From IMG/VR virus record IMGVR_UViG_3300043410_001190, positions 1 through 41,219 of that record: DNA of 41,219 bases; one strand, 5' to 3'. This document shows, in pieces, positions 9,346 to 15,917 of this stretch; within the stretch, counting starts at the first letter, position 1; every line of letters begins with the position of its first letter. Origin of the DNA: a virus. The notes under the pieces were generated by a model. That model made no database searches, was not told where the DNA came from, and worked only from the letters and a program-made list of their open reading frames with translations. The position numbers and the translations under genes were made by a program.

Positions 9346-10401
9346 TTACCATATTACGTTTTGTGCGTAGTTAAAACTACTGCTTACACCGCCCCACTCG
9401 GCACGGTCGTTGAAGGATTGAAATACCTGACAAGCCTTCATAAATTCTTTATCTACTATTTGATAGCGCTCAGTATCATCTAGGCCATTATACGCATGAC
9501 GTAGAGCGGCATAATAATACATATATGGGAATTGCCATAGGAACCAGTTAGTTTGTACTGTTTGAACAAAGCATGATTGTACGGCTGTTTGTGTAATGGT
9601 AATGCCAGTAGGAACACCAGTAACAGTTAATGTGCTGTCGCTACTAATATAATCTCCACCTGTTAGTAGGATACTACCTGATTCTTGTTCTGTAAACCAT
9701 TGAGTTGTATTATTACCAGCAGTTGATTGAAATGGAACACCAGCAGCGATGATATTTCCCATAATTGTTTCTGCTGAATCGCCTGCTGCTACTGCTACTG
9801 TTGTGATTTGAGTATCAACTGTACCAACAGTTCCTTTTAATGAGATTGTTCCAGATACAGTAGCAGTACCGGTAACATTTAACCTGATTTGTTGTAGTTT
9901 ACTGCCACTAGTTAAATCACCTAACTTTGGCCAATCCGAATAATATTCAATACCTAGTTTAGCACTGGTACTTGCTGGACGAACACATAGTAATTGATTA
10001 TTTGTGCCGTCAGTGGATGTTTTAATTGTATAGAGAGGAACTGCTTGAACTGAACCGTATGCTTTGCCGTATGTTTCTGGATCTACATAATCTAACCATT
10101 CATCCTGAACAAATTGATTATCATAACGATAGAATAAGCCAATAACTTCTGTTACTGGATAAGTTAAGTTCTCTATGTTGAATTGGCCGTCACTATTTGG
10201 AGTAATAAACTCGGATTTCTTCATTGAAATTACTTTTAGCGGTGTAAGATCCACATCCTCACAAGCGTTTATGTAACCTAAAGCACTGTCATCAGTAATA
10301 ACAGTATTACTAGAAACGTTTAAGTGGTATTTGATGGCTTGTATCAATCCACTCAATGTTTGTAATTGGCGTCTATTTGGTAACGGTACTCTTACTGCCA
10401 T
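9346..10401 (-). CDS. Putative head-to-tail adaptor with inserted beta domain
   Basis: 351 aa. The N-terminal 165 residues (LSGLIQAIKYHLN, ALGYINACEDVD, YYSDWPKLGDL) and the C-terminal 75 residues (WFLWQFPYMYYYAALRHAYN, then a helical segment to DRAEWGG) fit the pattern of podovirus adaptor proteins that bind beneath the portal. Between them, at about residues 170-275, sits a Gly/Thr/Val-rich stretch (VSGTISLKGTVGTVDTQ, AVAAGDSAETIMGNIIAAG) that looks like an inserted beta domain, resembling decorations in tail-sheath-like proteins. Position after the capsid gene and before the fibres supports a connector role. The start has a good AAAGGA site and overlaps the endonuclease stop as TAATG. Family assignment is by pattern only. 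Confidence 0.6.
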   Translation of the reverse strand: MAVRVPLPNRRQLQTLSGLIQAIKYHLNVSSNTVITDDSALGYINACEDVDLTPLKVISMKKSEFITPNSDGQFNIENLTYPVTEVIGLFYRYDNQFVQDEWLDYVDPETYGKAYGSVQAVPLYTIKTSTDGTNNQLLCVRPASTSAKLGIEYYSDWPKLGDLTSGSKLQQIRLNVTGTATVSGTISLKGTVGTVDTQITTVAVAAGDSAETIMGNIIAAGVPFQSTAGNNTTQWFTEQESGSILLTGGDYISSDSTLTVTGVPTGITITQTAVQSCFVQTVQTNWFLWQFPYMYYYAALRHAYNGLDDTERYQIVDKEFMKACQVFQSFNDRAEWGGVSSSFNYAQNVIW

Positions 10402-10955
10402 TATTTCTTTCCTTTATAATTTGGATTATTTTCTCCGGCATAACTTCTTCTATTTTTTAAAGAGAATGGCAGTCTGCCTTTATTAAAACCTTCGGGTATT
10501 TCATCAGTTGGTAACAGATAAGTATTTACTAATCCATTATTATACCATGTTCTGCCTTTAACTGCTGATTTACCATACATGCCATTATCTTTACCATAAC
10601 GAACACATTTTTCATTTCTACCAGTATTTTTACCTAAACTGAATTTATTTCCTAACATGAATTTTTGTTGAGATGGTCTTTTTGAGCCAGATTGTCCACC
10701 TTTACCACCATCATTCATATTACATAATTTATAACCCATATCTTTAAAACATAGAATTATAAATTTTTCATGTTCGTAAGCGTCACTTTCATTTTCAAAT
10801 GTAGATAAAACTTCACTTACAAAACCATGTTTTGCTACAATAGATTTCCACCATTTACTTCTTTGAGTAGTTTGTCCCTTGCGTCTGCCCTTACCTTTTC
10901 CAATATAAAATGGTGTTTTAGTATCGGCGGTGTAATGAATATACGTGTAAAACAT
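10401..10955 (-). CDS. GIY-YIG homing endonuclease
   Basis: 184 aa from the start at 10955; an in-frame upstream ATG at 10997 is possible but less likely because a GATAAATA motif lies between the two. The N-terminus has YTYIHY and, after a short loop, FYIGKGKGRR, the two halves of the GIY-YIG nuclease core. ESDAYEHEKFII supplies the expected catalytic Glu region and LCNMNDGGKGG is the usual end of the domain. The C-terminal part has NUMOD3-like DNA-binding motifs (GKDNGMYGKS, GENNPNYKG) and a WYNNG...PEGFNKGRL segment typical of phage homing enzymes. It is free-standing between two virion genes, like the seg genes of T4, and would cut phage genomes lacking it to spread itself. Confidence 0.9.
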   Translation of the reverse strand: MFYTYIHYTADTKTPFYIGKGKGRRKGQTTQRSKWWKSIVAKHGFVSEVLSTFENESDAYEHEKFIILCFKDMGYKLCNMNDGGKGGQSGSKRPSQQKFMLGNKFSLGKNTGRNEKCVRYGKDNGMYGKSAVKGRTWYNNGLVNTYLLPTDEIPEGFNKGRLPFSLKNRRSYAGENNPNYKGKK

Positions 10956-10969
10956 TGGTAACTTTCTAG

Positions 10970-10977
10970 TATTTATC
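10970..10977 (-). promoter_or_regulatory. GATAAATA late-promoter-like motif ahead of homing endonuclease
   Basis: GATAAATA on the minus strand, 14 bases ahead of the 10955 ATG in a 44-base gap. It equals the T4 late promoter TATAAATA with one change. It gives the inserted endonuclease its own promoter and supports the 10955 start. Confidence 0.6.
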
Positions 10978-10999
10978 GCACCAGCAAAATAAACCATTC

Positions 11000-11632
11000 T
11001 TAGACGCCGATAATAATGCCACCTTCGGTTACGGTAGGCTTTGTTGGCTCGGATTTTAAGAATCCTAAATCAACACCACTCATATCCACTTTAATGTCAT
11101 TGAATGGATTAGCAATACCGCGACTTTCCGAATAGGTAGTCAATTTATAGCGCTGAGCAAACTCATCATTGTCAATAATCCAGTTTACTTTCTTAAAATC
11201 TGAATTTGACGGATCGGCCCATTCACTGGAACGTAGGTCAATGTTATATTTCATGAGGATATACGTTTCTAGGAGCCAACTACTCAAAAAATACTCGCGG
11301 AACATGTGTTGTGTTCCCTCAGTAGCGGCATGACGACGATATTCATCAAATTCCTTGCGTTTTTTCTCGCAATATGCCCAAATATTTCGGTCATCCATCC
11401 AGTAAGTAGTGCGTAGAATGCCATCTTCTACTCGCATAATCACTCGGAGCTGTTTTCCTTTGATATTTGGGTCATTAAAAACAGATACTGCTTGTTTAAT
11501 TTTACCGGAACGTAGGTCATCTAGCTTTTTACGCATGGCACCGCAAGTATCCAAGATATTTGCGTATAGAGCAGTTTTATTACCTTGTTGTAATGTGGCT
11601 TCCGCGCCACGAACGTTGTATGTTTCATTCAT
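11000..11632 (-). CDS. Unknown virion-region protein (head completion candidate)
   Basis: 210 aa, not recognised. Mixed alpha/beta, mostly charged and soluble: LDDLRSGKIKQAVSVFND, a beta segment (QLRVIMRVEDGILRTTYWMD), then a long helical part (EKKRKEFDEYRRHAATEG through WLLETYILMKYNID). The tail end (PTKPTVTEGGIIIGV) looks flexible. It sits between the capsid gene's terminator and the homing endonuclease or adaptor, where head-completion proteins are often encoded. A CATAAATA motif lies only five bases before the ATG, so any transcript from it would be nearly leaderless; no Shine-Dalgarno site is apparent. Role is inference from position only. Confidence 0.6.
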   Translation of the reverse strand: MNETYNVRGAEATLQQGNKTALYANILDTCGAMRKKLDDLRSGKIKQAVSVFNDPNIKGKQLRVIMRVEDGILRTTYWMDDRNIWAYCEKKRKEFDEYRRHAATEGTQHMFREYFLSSWLLETYILMKYNIDLRSSEWADPSNSDFKKVNWIIDNDEFAQRYKLTTYSESRGIANPFNDIKVDMSGVDLGFLKSEPTKPTVTEGGIIIGV

Positions 11633-11637
11633 AGTAA

Positions 11638-11645
11638 TATTTATG
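11638..11645 (-). promoter_or_regulatory. CATAAATA motif close to start codon
   Basis: CATAAATA on the minus strand ends five bases before the ATG at 11632. As a T4-like late promoter this would yield an almost leaderless mRNA, so its use is uncertain. Confidence 0.3.
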
Positions 11646-11648
11646 ATA

Positions 11649-11679
11649 GAAAAAAACCCGCACTTTTTAGGGTACGGGT
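11649..11679 (-). terminator. Rho-independent terminator after major capsid gene
   Basis: Minus strand: ACCCGTAC pairs with GTGCGGGT (8 bp with one G-U) around an 8-base loop, followed by seven T. It lies 46 bases after the capsid stop codon and would limit transcription into the downstream genes, helping high capsid expression. Confidence 0.85.
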
Positions 11680-11714
11680 CAGGGGTTGTTAACCTATTAT
11701 AGTAGCTACACTAC

Positions 11715-11722
11715 TATTTATA
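11715..11722 (-). promoter_or_regulatory. TATAAATA, exact T4-type late promoter motif
   Basis: TATAAATA on the minus strand just after the capsid stop. It is followed by a 6-bp hairpin (TAGTAG/CTACTA) and then the terminator at 11649-11679. It could make a short RNA or feed read-through into the downstream genes. Confidence 0.45.
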
Positions 11723-11724
11723 GA

Positions 11725-12852
11725 TTAGGCGTATGCCGCATCGGTAACGTCATTGATGAGGTTACGCATGATGAGGATGTCAGCTGGGTTATAGAACACT
11801 GCTGTACCTTCAGCAACTAGGGCACTAGCAGCACCATAGATAGGCTGAGGGATATCGTCGTTACGTGTAACTGGTGTGATGTAACCCATCTTAACGTTCT
11901 TAGGATTGAACGCAATGAGGGCATTGCCGTCACTACCATAAGAACTCTTCAACATCTGTTCAGTATCAATACGTAGACGGAAACCGAAGTCAGTGATGTA
12001 AACAGTAGTTGTGTTTACGATCTCTTCTGGTGTGCTCATGTTGATACGATAGATGTCGTTACTACCTTGACGGCCGATCTCTTCAGAGAGAACAGAACGT
12101 AGGCCAGGACCAACTAGAACGTTGGTAGGAGCGCCACCACCATCAAATACTGATGCTAGTGTCTTGTCAAACACTTTACGTGTCCAAGCATAGTTTGTAC
12201 CACCAGCGAATACGGTTGTACCGTCGTTTACTGGAGTTAGTGAACCTGTACTTGTTAGTGTAGGTGTTACTGTACCACCGTTAGCACTTTGTGCGTAAGC
12301 AACTGTGTTTTGTGTAACACTGCCACTTGCGCTGTGAACGATGTTTTGTTGGCCGTATGAGAAGAAGCCGCCCATAACGCGGTTAGATACGCCACCAGTG
12401 GTCATACCTTTTGCGCCGTTAACACTTAGTAGAGACAAGTTAATGTCACGACCTAGTGCGACTGCTTCTTTTTCTTCTACCTGGTACTCGTGTTCGTCAC
12501 CAGTGTTGGTTTCTTCACGACGTAGTGTACCTTCTGTTTCAACTGGGCCAATAAAAACTTGACTGTAGTTGTTACGAACTGTACGCTGTGTAGGTGACTG
12601 ACCACCGTTTTGCGTGAAGTATTGGAAGCCACTGTTTACGTTCAACTTAGGTGTACGTAGAGAGTCGGTTTCCCATTCATGGATACGACCGTGAATTTGG
12701 ATTGGATCAATCATAGAGAGCGTAGTTGCTTCTAGGCGACTGATGAGTGTTAGTGTTGTGTCAAATGAACGTTGTTCACTAGAACCACGACCACCAACTT
12801 GTGTGTCACTGGTAATACCACTGTTTAAATTGAGAGCTGATGTTGCTGCCAT
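11725..12852 (-). CDS. Major capsid protein (SU10/DUF5309-like)
   Basis: 375 aa. The start (RSFDTTLTLISRLEATTLSMID) followed by GRIHEWETDSLRTPKLN, NNYSQVFIGPVETEGT and a charged YQVEEKEAVALGRDINLSLL helix matches the layout of the SU10-type major head proteins: a short N-arm, then the E-loop with HEW-TDSL, then the spine helix of the HK97 fold. The middle has a Gly/Ser/Thr-rich insertion (residues about 175-235). The C-terminal part includes DIYRINMSTPEEIVNTTTVYITDFGFRLRI. It directly follows the scaffold gene, has AAGAAAG ahead of the ATG, and is followed by a strong terminator, as expected for the most abundant virion protein. Family level is by recognition, not search. Confidence 0.85.
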   Translation of the reverse strand: MAATSALNLNSGITSDTQVGGRGSSEQRSFDTTLTLISRLEATTLSMIDPIQIHGRIHEWETDSLRTPKLNVNSGFQYFTQNGGQSPTQRTVRNNYSQVFIGPVETEGTLRREETNTGDEHEYQVEEKEAVALGRDINLSLLSVNGAKGMTTGGVSNRVMGGFFSYGQQNIVHSASGSVTQNTVAYAQSANGGTVTPTLTSTGSLTPVNDGTTVFAGGTNYAWTRKVFDKTLASVFDGGGAPTNVLVGPGLRSVLSEEIGRQGSNDIYRINMSTPEEIVNTTTVYITDFGFRLRIDTEQMLKSSYGSDGNALIAFNPKNVKMGYITPVTRNDDIPQPIYGAASALVAEGTAVFYNPADILIMRNLINDVTDAAYA

Positions 12853-12864
12853 TTTATTTCTTTC

Positions 12865-13953
12865 TTATCTATTTTGTAATTGTAATCTACGCAGTTCACG
12901 GAGTTCATCTGGCTTGGCTTTACTGCCTAGTGCCTGTAACTCTGAGATTCTACTAGATGCTGGACTATTTACAGGAGTACCGCGGCCAGCTAATCTGCTT
13001 GACTGCTTGATAACTTTTGTATTAGTCGCTACCTTTTTTTCTTTTACTTGACCACGTTGTGCGTTGTCGTACTTCATGGCTTTGTCAATTAACATTAGTA
13101 ACTCAGCTTTTGAGTGTGCTAATGCGTTTGACTCTTCTGATGTGAATCCTCCTTGACGCTCTAAATATTTTGCGATATCAGCACGAGCTTTTTTAATGCC
13201 AGGTGCTCTCTGCTCTAGGATAGCATCTTGCGCACGGATAAAATCCTGTTGTGCGGCATCAATCATACCTTGAGCACGTTGCTTTTGCGTTTGTATGTTG
13301 CTGTATTGTGTTTCTAAGGCAGTTTTCTCGGCGATCAACTGAGTTACTTTCTTAGAAGTTCCATCTTGGAACTTTACAATATCAACACCATGTTGGTGTG
13401 CATAAGCAAGTGAGTTTTGAACCCACTGATATCTTTCAGCCATAGCTTGTTCTTGGCTGGTTGTTGATTGTAGAACACGTTGTTGTTCAGCAATCAGGTT
13501 TGTTTTTAGAGCTTCTACTTCTCGTTCACGTTCAGCAAGTTCCCTTAATTTTTTGTTTTGTTTGCTGTAAGTTCCAACTGTTTTGTTAAACTCGTCATAA
13601 GATAGGTACGTGATGTTGCCATCTTCATCATACACAGGAATTTCGTATTCTTGTAGGTCTTCTTTTGAAAGACGAATACGGCGTTCTGCGGCTGTTTCTG
13701 TTGGCTCATCTGGTGTAGCGTCAGTGGCGACTTCTTCATCATCAGTGATAACTTCAGTGTCTGGTAGCTCAGCTTCAGCTTGAGGAGCTGGTTCTGCTGG
13801 GGATGCTACCTCTTCTGGAGGTTTGCGTAGTGCTCGGATCTTTTGTAAATATTCGGCTCTAGCGGTTTCATCGTTCATGTTGGGAACTGCCAATAATGTA
13901 GCGTCTGTTACGATAGGTACATCGTTTCTTGGTTGTTCAATTACTGTAGACAT
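12865..13953 (-). CDS. Capsid scaffolding protein
   Basis: 362 aa, highly charged. An acidic, Pro/Glu-rich N-terminal region (PAEPAPQAEAELPDTEVITDD) precedes a long predicted coiled coil from about residue 130 to 260 (KKLRELAEREREVEALKTNL and a Gln-rich continuation). The C-terminus is basic (ELRRLQLQNR), as in scaffolds that contact the capsid shell. It lies between the portal cluster and the major capsid gene, the usual place. No protease motif is visible. Start has AAGGAG five bases ahead. A perfect 18-bp direct repeat spans its 5' end and its leader. Confidence 0.8.
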   Translation of the reverse strand: MSTVIEQPRNDVPIVTDATLLAVPNMNDETARAEYLQKIRALRKPPEEVASPAEPAPQAEAELPDTEVITDDEEVATDATPDEPTETAAERRIRLSKEDLQEYEIPVYDEDGNITYLSYDEFNKTVGTYSKQNKKLRELAEREREVEALKTNLIAEQQRVLQSTTSQEQAMAERYQWVQNSLAYAHQHGVDIVKFQDGTSKKVTQLIAEKTALETQYSNIQTQKQRAQGMIDAAQQDFIRAQDAILEQRAPGIKKARADIAKYLERQGGFTSEESNALAHSKAELLMLIDKAMKYDNAQRGQVKEKKVATNTKVIKQSSRLAGRGTPVNSPASSRISELQALGSKAKPDELRELRRLQLQNR

Positions 13954-13989
13954 TTTTTCTCCTTGGGTGTCAGCGTCTGTTACGATAGG
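13900..13989. repeat. 18-bp direct repeat flanking the scaffold start
   Basis: AGCGTCTGTTACGATAGG occurs at 13900-13917, inside the scaffold gene, and again at 13972-13989, in its leader, 72 bases apart. It looks like a small duplication that copied coding sequence into the leader or the reverse. Confidence 0.85.
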
Positions 13990-14031
13990 CGACTGTTATA
14001 CTTGCTATTCATCAATTAGAAGTATGGGGAA

Positions 14032-14316
14032 TCACTTTCCAGTGTAAATCTCGGTCTTTACCAAACCACCCTTGCGTGGGTTTGAACTACCTGGATTGCC
14101 ACTGCCACTTGGTTTGCCTTGAATGCCACCTGGTCCGTAGACGGATGGACTCACGACTTTACCCTTGCGTGGGTTTGATGCTCCTGGAGCGCCCTTACCT
14201 GCTGATGTTGCTGGATTAGTGCCTTGGAACAAGGCTACTTTCTTCTCAACACCATTGCGTGGGTTAGAACTACCTGGTGCACCTTTTTTTGGACTAGCCA
14301 TTGGATTAGCTTTCAT
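14032..14316 (-). CDS. Small repeat protein with PGSSNPRxG motifs
   Basis: 94 aa, basic and low complexity. Three copies of a GxPG(S/A)SNPR(K/N)G motif are spaced by 25-45 residues, with other Gly/Pro/Lys-rich text (VYGPGGIQGKPSGSG). No known domain. It overlaps the next upstream gene by 11 bases and precedes the scaffold in the capsid cluster. The regular basic motif could bind DNA, RNA or a virion surface, but that is conjecture. Confidence 0.65.
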   Translation of the reverse strand: MKANPMASPKKGAPGSSNPRNGVEKKVALFQGTNPATSAGKGAPGASNPRKGKVVSPSVYGPGGIQGKPSGSGNPGSSNPRKGGLVKTEIYTGK

Positions 14317-14662
14317 CCTGATTCTCCTTAAGTGCGTTATTCAACTGTTCCATTCCGGCAATCTTATTATCTAAGATTGCGCAGATTTGCCTGAGGCCAC
14401 GGCGTTGAACCCGTAGCCACCGGATTTGCTCGGCTGCTCCTGGATCTGTATCTTCTACAAAATCCAATTGAGCATCCAAGTTCAAATACATTTCTGCCAC
14501 TACCTGTTGGAAAATAGGTGATGACATTAAAAGTTGACTTTGAGCGCCGTCTTGTATAACTCGCTCATTTGCCATCTTTTCTTTAAAATCTGGGTCAAGT
14601 GACTTGATACCCAAATCACTATCAGTAAAAAATATACGTTTAACTTTATCAATAAATTTCAT
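14306..14662 (-). CDS. Small helical capsid-cluster protein
   Basis: 118 aa, not recognised. Basic start (MKFIDKVKRIFF), then mostly alpha-helical, with QLLMSSPIFQQVVAEMYLN, DPGAAEQIRWLRVQRRGLRQ and a helical C-terminus. An AAATAAATAT stretch directly precedes the ATG and no clear ribosome site is present; the upstream stop overlaps the ACTAAATA motif. The gene lies in the portal-scaffold interval and overlaps the following gene by 11 bases, which suggests coupled translation. Function unknown. Confidence 0.65.
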   Translation of the reverse strand: MKFIDKVKRIFFTDSDLGIKSLDPDFKEKMANERVIQDGAQSQLLMSSPIFQQVVAEMYLNLDAQLDFVEDTDPGAAEQIRWLRVQRRGLRQICAILDNKIAGMEQLNNALKENQDES

Positions 14663-14670
14663 ATATTTAT

Positions 14671-15252
14671 TTAGTATCGCATGTAACCATTGGTTTGAAA
14701 ACTTGGTTGACCAAAGGTTTGATTAAATGATTGTTGAACACCAACTGATGGTTTAACTGCTGGTTGTCCCATCTTTGGTTGTTGTGGCATTTGATATTGA
14801 CCAGTACCTGTTTTTGCTGCCATACCTGGTGTCATTGAGTTTCTATTGTAAGCACTATCATCATTCATTACATCACTTTGACCATACATCATTTCTTGTG
14901 GTGGTCGTTGTCCTGGTTGTTGATACAGGGATGGTACTCCTGGCATTAAACCACTACCGATAAACTGCTGTTGTGGCGCAAACATAGGATATTGTTGAGG
15001 AGCTGGCGCAGAACCCATAGCAGGGTTTTGTGCCATGTATTGTGCGAATCCTTGATTAGGATCAGCAATGCCTTGTTGAACGCCGCCAGGACCAGTGTAT
15101 GTGCCATATGGTTGTTGTGGTTGTTGACGTTGAGGTTGCTGAGTTCTAACACCTCCGCCCATTGGTGGACGATAAGGTTGTGCGGGTGCCTGTTGAGGTT
15201 GAGGTCTTTGTATTTGTTGCTGGAAGTTACCAGTTGGTCTTGGTTGGAACAT
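14671..15252 (-). CDS. Gln/Pro-rich low-complexity protein
   Basis: 193 aa, dominated by Gln, Pro, Gly, Met and Tyr (QRPQPQQAPAQPYRPP, QQPYGTYTGPGGVQQG, MFAPQQQFIGSGLMPG). No folded domain or signal peptide can be picked out and it is probably disordered. It lies between the portal and scaffold genes together with another Gln/Pro-rich protein at 15264-15917. Continuous open frame and tight packing with neighbours argue that it is real. Function unknown; disordered proteins in this position might assist assembly or be packaged. Confidence 0.65.
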   Translation of the reverse strand: MFQPRPTGNFQQQIQRPQPQQAPAQPYRPPMGGGVRTQQPQRQQPQQPYGTYTGPGGVQQGIADPNQGFAQYMAQNPAMGSAPAPQQYPMFAPQQQFIGSGLMPGVPSLYQQPGQRPPQEMMYGQSDVMNDDSAYNRNSMTPGMAAKTGTGQYQMPQQPKMGQPAVKPSVGVQQSFNQTFGQPSFQTNGYMRY

Positions 15253-15263
15253 ATTGTATTATT

Positions 15264-15917
15264 TTAAAATAACCATCTTTTGCTATTAAATGGGTCATAT
15301 GGATCAATTTCTTCACCTGGCATTAAACCTAATTGCTTACGTTCCCACTGTTCCTGTGCCGCAAGAAGTTCTTCTGGTGTTTCTTGACGCACTACTGGTT
15401 CTGGAATTGGAACACCAGCTGGCCATTTTCTAGCAATATCTGGCGCAACTCTCATAGCATCGGCTATTGTTTGAAGAACAGGATTAAATCCATGAAGTAT
15501 TCCACCAAATAGGCCACCGCCTCCAAAATTACCAGTTAATGGAGGTTGTGTAACTCCAATAGCGGGTTCAGTATATTGAGGTTGTTGAGGTTGAGTAGGT
15601 GGGAATAAGCCAGTTGGTGGTGGCATAAATCCACCATTCTGTACACCACTACCGCCCATGTTGTTCATACCACTCATGTCAATACTGCCTTCAATAGTAC
15701 CGTGGAAATTACCACCGCTACTACTGCCACCGCTACTGCCCATTTGTGGTTGACCATCAGTTGTCCATGTAGGCAACATTTTTGCCCAATCTTGTTCTGG
15801 CGGCGCCCATTGGTGTGTAGTTCCAATAGCTGGTTGAGTATATGGTTGTTGTTGCTGTTGTGGAGCACCATAACCAAATAAGTTATTGCCCACCGCTGGT
15901 TGAGTGAATACGGCCAT
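15264..15917 (-). CDS. Gly/Gln/Pro-rich protein with TQPAIG repeats
   Basis: 217 aa. Three copies of (F/Y)T(Q/E)PA(V/I)G occur (FTQPAVGNN, YTQPAIGTT, YTEPAIGVT), separated by Gln-rich, Gly/Ser-rich and Pro-rich linkers. The last 70 residues (GGILHGFNPVLQTIADAMRV, then RQETPEELLAAQEQWERKQL) look more ordered and helical. Its start overlaps the portal stop by one base, so it is translated together with the portal. The repeats suggest a linear motif that binds a partner several times. Not recognised; role unknown. Confidence 0.65.
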   Translation of the reverse strand: MAVFTQPAVGNNLFGYGAPQQQQQPYTQPAIGTTHQWAPPEQDWAKMLPTWTTDGQPQMGSSGGSSSGGNFHGTIEGSIDMSGMNNMGGSGVQNGGFMPPPTGLFPPTQPQQPQYTEPAIGVTQPPLTGNFGGGGLFGGILHGFNPVLQTIADAMRVAPDIARKWPAGVPIPEPVVRQETPEELLAAQEQWERKQLGLMPGEEIDPYDPFNSKRWLF

